From: Pleurodeles waltl
Taxonomy: Eukaryota; Chordata; Amphibia; Caudata; Salamandridae
Direction of reading: 5' to 3'
NCBI RefSeq assembly: GCF_031143425.1
Contig: NC_090446.1
Location: 1,020,167,066-1,020,231,065, forward strand
DNA: 64,000 bases
The position numbers were made by a program, and so were the translations under genes. The notes beneath the pieces were generated by a model. It did not search any database. It was not told the origin of the DNA and saw only the letters and a list, made by a program, of their open reading frames with translations. Positions 22,986 to 32,562 of this stretch are shown here, piece by piece. Positions within the stretch are counted from its first letter, which is position 1. Each line of letters opens with the position of its first letter.

Positions 22986-24597
22986 TTGATTGAGTTTTTC
23001 CCAATGTTCACAGTGAAAGAGCTTCATCCTGATTTGCATGGAACAGTAAAAGAGAAGGCGTGGGCTTGGACAGGAAAAGAAGTAGGTTTGAGAAAGGGGG
23101 TGGAGCCAGTCAAAGTTACTGTGAAGCTGAATGCAGTTTTCCCTCAACTTCCACAATACCACATGCCGCAAGATGTCCTGATGAAAGTAACCCAGATAAT
23201 TACAGATTTGGTAAAGCAAGGGGTTCTGAAAGAAGTATTGAGCAGTCCATGTAACTCACCAATGATGGGATTGAAGAAGCCCTGTGGGAAGGTTCGGATT
23301 TTTCAGGATTTGAGAAAAATAAATGAGATTGTGGTCAAATGTTGTCCTATAGTGCCAAATCCAGCTGTGATAATGTTCCAGATTCCATGTGATGCTGAGT
23401 GGTTCACTGTTATCGATTTGTCAGAAGCATTCTTTTCTGTGCCTCTTCATGAGCATAGTCAATTTCTTTTTGTTTCAAATTCCTGGATTAAGTCTATTGT
23501 TGATGCAGAATTCCTCAAGGGCTTTCAGAGTCACCTTCCATATTCAATCAGATCCTGAAAAAGAATTTAGACTCATTAGAATTGTCTTTCCAATCGACCT
23601 TGGTGCAGTACTTTGATGACTTATTGATTGTGCCCAAAACAAGGGATGAGAGCAAGTATGATACGATTGCCCTCTTGAACCATTTGGAAAAGAATGGTCA
23701 TAGAGTGTCTTCACTTAAATTGGAGTACTGTCAGAAAGTAGTGAAATATTTGGGTCACCAGATTGAGAAGGGTTCAAGAAAGATATCCAGAGAAACAATT
23801 ACAACCATATTGCAGATAAATCCCCCAACTACACAGAGAGATGTCAGGATGTTTTTGGGAACGGCAGGCTATTGTCGCCAATGGATTCCAAATGTATTAG
23901 TCATTGCAAGACCATTGCAGAAGCTGACTCATAAGGAAGTCACTGATCCCATAGTGTTAGACCAGGATGCAATGAAAGCGTTCACTGAATTGAGAGAGAG
24001 AGTTTGTGCAGGGCTCCAGCGTTGGGTATGCCTGGTTACACAAAACCTTTCACATAGTTTTGTCATGAGCGTGATGCCTGTTCTTTGTCTGTCTTGACAC
24101 AGGTCCATGGAGATATAAGTTGCCCAGTAGCATAATTTTCAGCTACTTTGGACCCAGTTGCAGTAGCCTTACTGGGTTGTTTGTGCACAGGTGCCGCAGT
24201 TGGTCAAAGCCTTACGCAGTGTTAGGGCATTGTGGTGGGACATCCCCTGACTGTAATGGTCCCTCACTCTATTGAGATTCTACTGACAAGGACGAAAACC
24301 CAATACTTGACTGGTGCGAGCTTGACTAGATATGAAATGAGTATTCTGGGGTCACCAAATGTGTCATTGAAAAGATTTACAGTGCTGAACCTGGCAACCT
24401 TATTTCCGAGTGAAAATGCTGAAATTGAAAAAGAGGAAGATGTTGAGCATAATTGTCTTGAAGTAACTGATATATCCACAAAACCGAGACCTCACATTAG
24501 AGATACTGGATTGGAAGAAAATGACAAACTTACCTTCGTGATGGTTCTTGTCTGAGAGACAATACAGGGACACTGAGAGCAGGATATGCTGTGTGCA
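22986..24597 (+). pseudogene. ERV reverse transcriptase and truncated RNase H
   Basis: The RT fingers/palm start in frame at 22,986 (190 codons) and include an LKKPCGKVR-type fingers block and a V-I-D-L palm-A block (first catalytic Asp, about 23,418). A frameshifted, shortened patch lies at 23,470-23,600. The catalytic box Tyr-Phe-Asp-Asp is at 23,609-23,620 in another frame, followed by thumb and connection (FLG-x-x-GYCRQWIP, about 23,850-23,890) to about 24,097. The connection continues at 24,232-24,540. RNase H begins with its first Asp-Gly-Ser block at 24,540 and is cut at about 24,597 by LINE sequence. The rest of RNase H and all of integrase are absent from the window. Confidence 0.85.
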
Positions 24598-24985
24598 TGT
24601 CCTCCAGGAAGTGGGATAGGTGTGTGTTTACTAATTTTTCCATGACCTTGGCTGGGAAAGGGAGGAGAGAGATGGGACGGTAGTTGGAGAGGTCGTCTGG
24701 GTCAGCTTTGGGCTTTTTTAGGAGTGCGGTGATGTCTGCGTGCTTCCAGGGGTCCGGGAAGGTAGCGTGTCGAATGATGTGTTTATTATGTCTCAAAGCA
24801 TGGGGGCGATGGTTGGGCTGGCTTTGTTGTAGATGTGGTGGGGGCAGGGGTCGGAGGGGGATCCAGAGTGGATGGAATTCATAGTTGTTTCAGTTTCTTC
24901 GACGGTGGTTGGGGCCCAGGTGATAAGTAGGTTGGGGGGTAAAGGGGGTCTGTGTTGGGCGGGTGGGGTGTATGTGCGGTGGGGG
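24598..24985 (-). mobile_element. LINE RT shard inside ERV pol
   Basis: The minus-strand frame 24,796-24,530 carries a LINE fingers block (PDPWKHADITALLKKP, then NYRPISLLPFPAKVMEKLVN) of the same kind as LINEs A/B, preceded by GSPSDPCPHH at about 24,840. Only this internal piece is present: no 3' tail, endonuclease or palm. It joins ERV RNase H on the left and Harbinger sequence on the right, with no visible target duplication. Capture during break repair or a deletion joining two insertions would both fit. Confidence 0.8.
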
Positions 24986-25227
24986 AGTGTGGTGTGAAAC
25001 TATTCATACTGCCAATGTACCACACCGACCACCAGGGCGGAAACAACAGGCACCACAGCGGTAGCTGCCTACAGCCAGGAGGAAGCCAATGTTCCGTTCA
25101 CCATATTAAAACCAGACAATCCGCCACCTTTTCCAGGGCGGTACCACCAACATCAAAAGCCTGGCGGAAACACTGCACAGAAGTGAAAGGACTCACCATT
25201 GGAGATACAGGGAAGAACCACGCCACC

Positions 25228-25310
25228 ATGGAACCAGAACTGCAAGTATTTCTGATGACATTCTACGTTCTGCTCCACCACGAACACTAACGCCGACGAG
25301 GACGACGACG
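25228..25310 (+). pseudogene. Possible first exon of the Harbinger nuclease gene
   Basis: GCCACCATGG (25,222-25,231) is a full Kozak match. The frame runs 20 codons to a TAA at 25,288 and then continues into Arg-rich codons that end at a consensus donor GTAAGT (25,311). Short nonautonomous relatives at 5.0 and 16.1 kb keep a splice donor at the equivalent place, and copy 1 also has a CCATGG (5291). If the TAA is a late mutation, this would be a 5' exon spliced to 28,670. Alternatively it is an unrelated upstream frame. Confidence 0.4.
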
Positions 25311-25365
25311 GTAAGTATAGCCGCCTAGCACACAAGGGAGGGTGGAGGAAAAAGACAGTAATACA

Positions 25366-25412
25366 CACACGCACCATACACAACCCACACACACACACAC
25401 CATACACACAAC
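25366..25412 (+). repeat. CA-rich microsatellite
   Basis: Interrupted (CA)n with CATA variants, directly after the donor-containing stretch. Confidence 0.85.
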
Positions 25413-25736
25413 CAGCTGCACAAGAAAACAAGTTAATCCCCCTAAATCGGCTGAATATTGCAAGGACAACAGAAATGTACCAAAGTGATTGTAATAACAT
25501 CAACACAGTATAAATAATAATTTAGCCAATGCTAAAGATATTTACACATGTACAGAAAAAGGGACACTGCCTAGTCCTCAGTTCGCGTGGACCACATGGC
25601 CACAGAGCAAAGTTCTGGAAGGGGCAATATGCCCTGTGCTTTCTCCTGGAGAGTGATAGGCCACAGTCTCTTGAGTGGGTGTCTTCCCCACTGGTTCTGG
25701 AGTGGACAGGCTGCTCAGCAGCCAATGGAGGCAGGA

Positions 25737-28222
25737 TCACATTGCATCCACCAGCGGTGACAGCTGCACTGTGGTGGTGCTGGTAGTGGTGGTGGGAGAC
25801 TCCTGCACAGCCCCTGCAACCTGCGATTGCTGCACTGTGGTGGTGTTGGTGGTTGGAGGCTCCTGCATAGCCTCTGCACCCTCAGATGGCTGCACCGTGG
25901 TTCTGGTGGTGGTGGTGGGAGGCTCCTGCAAAGCCCTTGCACCCTGTGATGGCTGCACAACCACGGTTGGTGGTGGGGGCTCCGTGACAGCTGCTGGTGC
26001 AGGCTCCTTCCCTTTTTTGCCTGCTGGTGCAGGCTCCTTGCTCTTCTTGCCTGCTGATGCAGGCTCCTTCCCCTTTCGGATGGCAGGTGCAGGCTCCTTC
26101 CACTTTGTGGCTGAGGTGCTTGGCTGGGTTTGTGATACCCTGGACAGATGTGCAGGGGGGTGGTGTAGGGAAGAGGTCAATGGTGTAAAGGAAAAGCATT
26201 TTAGGAACATTGGGGCGGGAAGAGGGAGAAGTAATGGGAGTGGAGGATGAGGGAGTGGTTGCTAGAGGTGTCTGTCTGCTGGATTTGGGTGCAGGTGCAT
26301 GGGCTGTATGATGTTGTGAGGTGGATGGCTGTTGGGTGTCTGAGTGCTTGTGTTTGTGTACTTTAGGAGGGGGGACAGACACAGTGGGACAGGACACAGG
26401 GGACGTGTGCATGGCTGTTGTGGAGGTGTCTGCCAGGGTTCTGCTTGGTGTTGTGATGATGTAGGTAGTGGGTGATGATGTAGTGCTTGCAGGTGTGAGT
26501 GTGGACGTAACTGAGGTGGAGGAGGAGGAAGGGGGAGACAGTGGAAATAGTGGATTTTGTTGTATCTGCAACTGGATGGTGTTTGTGTGAGTGCCTGTAG
26601 GATGAAGTGTGGTGCTTGTGTTTGCCTGTGACACTCTTGGGTGTTGTCCTGTATGCATGCTCGTCTGGCTGTGTGCTTGGGATGGGTTAGGGTTGAGGGG
26701 AATGGGACTGGGAAGTGGTAGTTGGAGGGGGGACGGTAAAAACAGGGAGAAAGGCTTCCATCAGAGAGGAGGTCAGAGCTTGGATCGATCTCTGTTGGGC
26801 CGCCAATCCAGTGTGAATGCCCTCCAGGAATGCATTAGATTGTTGCATCTGGGCTGCTAGCCCTGGATGTCATTCATAATGGTTGACTGCCCTACAGAGA
26901 TGGCTCTCAGGAGGTCAATAGCCTCCTCACTCAGGGCAGCAGGGCTCACTGGGGCAGGGCCTGAGGTGCCTGGGGTGAAGGAGATGCCCACCCTCCTGGG
27001 TGAGCGGGCACGGGAAAATCGCTGAGGGGCTGCTGGGAGTGCAGTGCTGGTATGGGGGTGGCGGCTGTACCTGTAGCTGGGGTGGATCCATCGTTGTCTC
27101 CTCCAGTCCCCGCCGTGGTGCCCCCCTCGCCCTCCATCCTACTGGTGCCCTCAGCGTCGGTGGACTCTGCTTCCTGGGTCCTGTGGGATGCAGCTCCCTC
27201 CGTCGCCTCTCCTCCTCCACCAGATGATGCTAATGCACATGAGGACAGGATGACAAAACAAGAAAGGGGGGAGAGAGACAAAGGATACACTGGGTCAATG
27301 GTTGCACCAACACCACCGTTGGCGGATACAGCACCCTCACACACAGGGAACAGGCCTACACACTATGCATTGCACCACCACTGATATTGCTGGCCACCAA
27401 GGCATGAGGAGGGGCACACACCGCCAACTGCAGCACACCTGGGACCCACGCAACCCCTACCAGTAGTGGATTCTTACAAGCTAGGTAGGCAGGATTATCC
27501 CTTCAGAACCCTAGCCACCAGAGGACCTACGCTGCTATATCAGGCCTGGCCTAGGGGTACCCACTAACACACATCCACCACCCGGATACCACACCACCAA
27601 CCGTAAGTTGTAATGATAGCCACTGTACTCACCCCCTTGTGGCTGCTGTGATGCCCCCAAGCGCCCATCCAGCTCTGGCTAGGCCACCACCAGTATGTGG
27701 GCCATCAGTGGGGTCCGGGTCCGACTGGCACCCCTTCCTCGTTGAGAGGCCATCCCCAGCTGGACCTCCGCTGTCTTCCGTGCCCAGCGTCTCAGGTCCT
27801 CCCACCGTTTGCAACAGTGGGTGCTCCGCCTGCCATTGTCTGCAAGTCCTTGCTATGGCATGCCATATACCCTTCTTTTGATGGGTGCAGACCTGGAGAG
27901 GCAATAGACACAGGAAAACACCATAAACAGTCCAGCCAGTTACACATATGGCCCACCATACCAGTTTCCATTACCATTGGCACAGACATAGCCCAGCACA
28001 CAATGTGTACACCGCAAAGAGGACATCCCCCATCCCCCTTACACGAGGCCTTCACACACACAACTCCATGCATTCATGCCACATGCATCGTGCCCACAGT
28101 GTACTCACCTGTTGGTCTGGAGGCCCAGAAAGCAGTCCGTACTGGGGTAGGACCCCAGCCACCAGTCTCTCCAACTCCTCCGAAGTGAAGGCTGGGGCCC
28201 TTTCCCCAGTCACACGGGCCAT
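25737..28222 (-). pseudogene. Harbinger Myb/SANT-like gene 1 (three exons, broken)
   Basis: Exon 1 (28,222-28,109) starts MARVTGERAPAFTSEELERL, an N-terminus typical of Harbinger Myb-like proteins, and ends at donor GTGAGT. Exon 2 (27,892-27,633, acceptor TCCAG) continues in frame with HQKKGIWHAIA and, after a frameshift, CKRWEDLRRWARK, the last helix of a trihelix/SANT fold. It also has an in-frame stop and ends at GTGAGT. Exon 3 (from 27,229, acceptor TTAG) is Ser/Gly/Thr-rich, then has an amphipathic stretch (SNAFLEGIHTGLAAQQRSIQ) that could mediate partner contact, and a repetitive Pro/Thr/Lys tail to the stop at 25,737. The 216- and 403-bp introns preserve codon phase. In the family this protein binds transposon ends and carries the nuclease into the nucleus. 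Confidence 0.7.
25740..26115 (-). repeat. Two coding minisatellites in Myb-like gene 1
   Basis: A unit of about 60-66 bp, about four copies (25,745-25,985), encodes variants of VQEPPTTTT-x-TTVQPS. A unit of about 33-36 bp, four copies (25,985-26,110), encodes KGKEPAPAG-like peptides. Units vary by multiples of three, so the frame is kept, a sign of past coding constraint. Confidence 0.8.
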
Positions 28223-28669
28223 GGTAGGTTTCAGACACAGGTCACAGCAGCACATTCAGTGTGGGTCCTCTCCTATGGAAGGTTAGGTAGCAAGTGAGGA
28301 ATCAGATAGAAAATGGCGGTCACGTCCGCGGCAGTGCATACCGTCACCACCGGCGTAGATCACCATTGGTCACTGAACCCCATAGGGCCCAATTTTAACT
28401 AATGAGGAATTGCACGGCGGTTCCAGACCGCCTCCCACCATGGCGCACAACGTCAGTGGAATTACCTCACTTCCACCTCTCCCTCCACACAGGAGAGGCG
28501 GACGCCAATTCATGGGGGGGGCAGCCCTATGAAATTATGCTACATCACAGGAGAAACAGGCCCATACTAGACAAATCACACTGACCCATTACATGTTTAC
28601 AGAATGCAAACTACTGTTGTGGCTCCAATAGTCAGTTTGTGACAGCCTACTCACTTTTGTGTCCCTTAG

Positions 28670-29795
28670 ATACCTACCGCTGTGGATGGATAGGAGAAGG
28701 AGACATGCCCCGTGTACAGACCCCTGGTGGACTTGGCTACACTGGAGGACAGGCACATTATCTTCACCTATGAACTTGACAGGGCCACAATCACAGAGCT
28801 GTGTGCCCAATTGGAGCCTGACCTGATATCTATTATCCGTCACCCCACTGGGATCACCCCCCCTCTTGTGCAAATGCTATCTGTACTCCATTTCCTGGCA
28901 ACTGGTTCTTTCAAAGTGACAGTGGGCTTAGCAGCAGGAACAGCCAATGTTCTCAATAGTGCTGACAAGAGTGTTGTCTGCCCTGATAAAACACATGTTC
29001 AGCTACATTATTTTCCCCCAGGTTGAGGATTTGGCCCCAGTGAAGGCCGAGTTTTATGCAATGGGACATATCCCCAACATAATTGGGGCGATTTATGGTA
29101 CACATATTGCATTTGTCGTCCCCCCCCAGCAAAATGAATAGGTGTTCAGGAATCGTAAGATTTTCTACTCCATGAATGTTTAGATGGTGTGCTTGGCGGA
29201 CCAGTACATCTCCCATGTCAATGCTAAGTATCCTGGGTAGGTGCATGATGCCTTTGTCCTAAGGAATAGCAGCATCCCAAATGTGATGGGCCAACTACAG
29301 AGGCACAGGGTTTGGCTATTAGGTGAGCCCTGGGTCCCACCCAGTATATGTTGGTGTATGGGTATGGTGTTGGCCATATAGGATAGTGTGTGGATGAATG
29401 TTGTCCCTCAATAATTGCAGGTGACTCTAGTTACCCAAACCTATCATGGCTGCTGACCCCTGTGAGGAATGCCAGGACAAAGGCAGAAGAATGTTATAAT
29501 GAGGCACATGGGCGAACCAGAATGATAATTGAGAGACCCTTTGCCTCCTGAAGGCCATGTTCCGGTGCCTCCATCTAACACCCTGTGCTACTCACCCATA
29601 AAGGTCTGCCAGATAGTAGTGGCATGCTGCATGTTGCACAACCTGGCCCTCAGACGCCATGTCCCTTTTCTGCAAGAGGAGGAGACTAGAGATGCCCCTG
29701 TGGCAGCAGTAGACCCTGTGGACAGTGAGGATGTGGAGGCAGAGGATGAGGATGAGGACAACAGAACATCTGTGATCCGTCAATACTTCCAATGA
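28670..29795 (+). pseudogene. HARBI1-like DDE nuclease (Harbinger transposase), broken
   Basis: An acceptor TTAG at 28,669 precedes a frame with a helix-turn-helix-like N-terminus (ITELCAQLEPDL, HPTGITPPLVQMLSVLHFLA) at 28,712-28,960. A frameshift near 28,960-29,000 leads to the DDE domain. There the first catalytic site reads GAIYGTHIA (codon TAT at 29,094; the family has Asp). A VHDAFVLRNS block holds the second Asp (29,247). A GT-AG intron (29,323-29,420) restores frame. The IIERPF block holds the Glu (29,531), and ACCMLHNLAL follows near the C-terminus, with an acidic tail and stop at 29,793. Stops occur at 29,139, 29,184 and 29,238, and a 1-base loss follows the Glu. Family role: cutting element ends during cut-and-paste transposition. 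Confidence 0.82.
29323..29420 (+). other. Intron in the Harbinger nuclease
   Basis: Donor G|GTGAGC, acceptor TTGCAG, 98 bp. Removing it joins LLG to DSSYPN in one frame. It lies between the second catalytic Asp and the Glu. Confidence 0.75.
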
Positions 29796-30253
29796 CACAC
29801 AGGTAGGACAGTGTAACTTTACATTTCAATTACTTTGGTTGTAATCTGTGTAGCAATGGCATGCTGATATTTCCCACTTCTATGCCTACTTATTGTTCCC
29901 TCTGGCAATTCATTTTGCAGATGTTGGTGAATTGACAAATACTCCTGGTGTGATCACTACAGCCAGCTACAGGTCATTCATCTATGCTCATTCTATGTAC
30001 AGTTCATTTGCAATGTTTCTACCTGTTTTAAAAAATACATATTTGATATACATGACATACTCCAAATGGATGTTTTTCAAAGGGTGTTTATTGAAATGCT
30101 AACATATAGGGGGAAAGTGCAATGGGATGGGGTATTGTTCAAGTCTGTTTGCAGCACAGGTGCATTGTTCAAGGGGACATAGGAAGAGGAGCAATGGCAA
30201 TTCAAGGTGGAGAGGGTGACTGAGTGGGACACAGGGGGGCAATCAGGAGAGTC

Positions 30254-31796
30254 TCATTTCCTGGTGGGGGTCTTGGCATGTGTCTCTGGCTTCTGTCTGG
30301 ATTGCAGGGAATGTTTGTGTGGTGGTTCACCTTCTGCAGGGGTAGGGGTGCTGGTGACCTGTGAGTCCTGTGGCGGGGCCTCCTGGCCACTAGCAGCAGC
30401 AGAAGTGGAAGGCTGTTCAGATGTCTGGCTAGTGACAGGGGCCCGCTGGTGTGAGACTGCCTCCGTCATAATGATGGCCATGTCTGCCAGCACCCCTGCT
30501 ATAGAGATCAGGGTGTTGTTGATGGCCTGCAAGTCTGAACCTGATCCCCTGGTACTGTCCCTCCTGCAGCCGTCTGTTCTCCTGCACGTTGTCCAGGATC
30601 TGGCCTGTCGTGTCCTGGGAATGTTGGTAGGCTCCCAGGATCTCGGAGAGTGCCTCCTGGAGAGTCGGTTCCCTGGGCCTGTCCTCCCCCTGGAGCACAG
30701 CACTCCTCCTAGTTACCCTGTTGGCCTGTGCCTCTGTCCCCTGAACCGTGTGCCCACTGCCACTGACCCAAGGTCCCTGATTGTCTTGGGGGCGAGGTGT
30801 GGCCTGGGGTCCCTGTAGAGGTGGGCACACTGCTGTTTGACGTGTCCTGGGGACAGAGGTGTGGGTACGCTGGGTGGGTGCTGTGGTGTTGTTTCCAGAT
30901 GGGGGAGGCTCTGTTGTGGTGTGTGAGTGGGCTTGGGTAACTGGCTGACCAGTGGTCCCTGATGGGCCAGGTAGATCGTCCAGATCCTGAAGACCAGAAT
31001 TACTATCATCACTGTGGGCCTCTTTTGTTGGGGGACTGGATAGTGCTGGCACCTCCTCTTCGGTGACATTCCCTGGGGTACCTGTGGGGATGTAAATTAT
31101 GTGTTATGGTTTATGTGTATAACATATTGTACATCCCTGGCTTCCCCTCTATGGTTGGATTTGCCCTGCCAGCTTTCACTTGTGTATGTTAGTGTGTGGT
31201 GGGATTGTTAGTTCTCTATGCTATGCATGCTTTAGTGATGAGTGTCCATGCAGGGCTGTGAAGGGTGTCCATGCATTGGTAGAGCATGCAGGGCTTGGAA
31301 TTAGGATAAGTGAGATGTGATGGTGGACTGTGTGGGATGTAGTGGAGAGATGGGAGTGAGGGTGAGGCTATGTGATGGAATGCAGGTAGGGGAGTAATAG
31401 TAGTAGAGAGTTGACTTACCAGAGTCCTGTCCTCTTCCGACTCCAGTCAGTCCCTCAGGATGCAGTATTGCCAAGACCTGCTGCTCCCATGCTGTGAGTT
31501 GTGGAGGAGGAGGTGGTGGTCCACCGCCAGTCCTCTGGATAGCGAGCGGTGTCTTGCTGCTATGGGACGTACCTTCCCCCGTAGGTCGTTCCACCTCTTC
31601 CTGATGTCATCCTTAGTTCTTCGGCGCTGTCCCACGGCATTGACCCTGTCCACAATTCTCCACCATAGCTCCATCTTCCTGGCTATTGATATCTGCTGCA
31701 CCTATGCTCCAAATAGCTGTGGCTCTACCCTGACAATTTCCACCACCATGACCCTTAGCTCCTCCTTTGTGAAACAGGGGTGTGTTTGTGGTGCCA
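30254..31796 (-). pseudogene. Harbinger Myb/SANT-like gene 2 (two exons, nearly intact)
   Basis: The start ATG at 31,796 opens MAPQTHPCFTKEELRVMVVE. One TAG (31,707) interrupts before the SANT helices (ARKMELWWRIVDRVNAVGQ, RTKDDIRKRWNDLRGKV). The W-W/V-x-D-x-RKRW-x-DL spacing fits the Myb_DNA-bind_5/MSANTD type rather than the trihelix type of gene 1. After a frameshift near 31,560 the exon runs through a Pro-rich linker to donor GTAAGT (exon end 31,420). The acceptor CCACAG gives exon 2 from 31,081 in phase (intron 338 bp). Exon 2 is Ser/Pro/Thr/Gln-rich with a coiled-coil-like stretch (LQEALSEILGAYQHSQDTTG), another frameshift near 30,540, and a basic end THAKTPTRK at the stop (30,254). Convergent with the nuclease gene. 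Confidence 0.75.
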
Positions 31797-32110
31797 TGGG
31801 TGTTATGTGAGGTGTCTTGGTGAGGGTGTGTTGGGTAATGTGTTGGGGTGTGTGATGTGGAGTACCTGAGTGGTGTACAGGTGTGAGTAGAGTGTGGTTC
31901 TAGTTTTCTCAGTGGTCTTGGTGTCTCTCTGGTGCCAATGACTTGTATTCATAAGGGGTTGTGGGTAATGTGGGTGTGTGTTTTATACTGGTGCGGTGTG
32001 GGTGAGGTATGTGTATGGGTGTCAGGTGTGTGTTGTTTGAATTGTCAAATGTGGTGTTGTTTTGTATGTGGGTGTCCATTGTGAGCGTGGTGGTATGTAC
32101 TGCCAATGGT
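31790..32110 (+). repeat. GT-rich subterminal tract of the Harbinger
   Basis: TGTGTT/GGTGTG-dominated, between Myb-like gene 2 and the right terminus. It includes the upstream region of gene 2 on the minus strand. Confidence 0.65.
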
Positions 32111-32259
32111 TTGCCACCATTGAATGTCCGCGGTGGTGATTCATGGGTCATAAGGTGATGGGCGTTGTTCTGTTGGCGTAACGGTGTGGGTTTTGATGCC
32201 GCCACTTCATCACTGACCTTTGGACTGGCGAATTTGTGTATGTGGCTGAATTCTGTCGG

Positions 32260-32372
32260 ACTGGTCTGAGTGTGTCATAATATGGTGAACGGATATCCGC
32301 CACCGTGGAGGGAAATTGGCGGCCGTCAGCGTGGCGGTAAGCGGGATTTACCACCAATGTCATAATGAGGGC
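32260..32372 (-). repeat. Harbinger right terminus
   Basis: Inverted, it begins GCCCTCATTATGAC, with further GGTAAATCC, CGCTTACCGCC and TCCACGGTGGCGG motifs. ERV sequence resumes immediately after base 32,372. The target duplication cannot be checked because the left terminus is lost. Confidence 0.75.
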
Positions 32373-32562
32373 TATGTCTTTTTGTTTTGAGAGAGAAGTT
32401 CCGGGTCAGTATTTTGGAACCTGAAGGAAGCTGAAGAACTGAACTGTTGAAACAATCTGAGAGAAATGTTTGAGAAAGAGACTGTTGAAAGTAACCAGAA
32501 GAGACATTGGAAATCTGATTTGACTTTTTGAAACCTGATTTTGACAAAGCTGCTATCCAATT

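Larger units (their letters stand above)
24995..32372. mobile_element. PIF/Harbinger transposon with three genes, left end missing
   Basis: The right terminus (32,372 inward) reads, inverted, GCCCTCATTATGACATTGG, the same terminus type as the short elements at 5.0 and 16.1 kb. The left terminus is not found; element-like CCGCC-rich sequence starts near 24,995 against the LINE shard. Inside are a HARBI1-like DDE nuclease (plus strand, 28.67-29.80 kb), a Myb/SANT-like gene on its left (minus, 28,222-25,737) and a different Myb/SANT-like gene on its right (minus, 31,796-30,254). No internal TIR pair was seen that would split it into two nested elements. All three genes carry breaks. Autonomous Harbingers need a nuclease plus a Myb-like partner for nuclear import and end binding. 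Two partners are unusual. Confidence 0.8.

Noticed and set aside
28310..28400. Internal transposon boundary between Myb-like gene 1 and the nuclease
   Set aside because: CCGCC/GGCGG motifs are present, but no CCTCATTATGAC-type terminus or inverted partner was found, so I kept one element.
25000..32372. Host gene cluster with introns
   Set aside because: The spliced genes are a Harbinger nuclease and Myb-like partners bounded by a transposon terminus, with stops and frameshifts.
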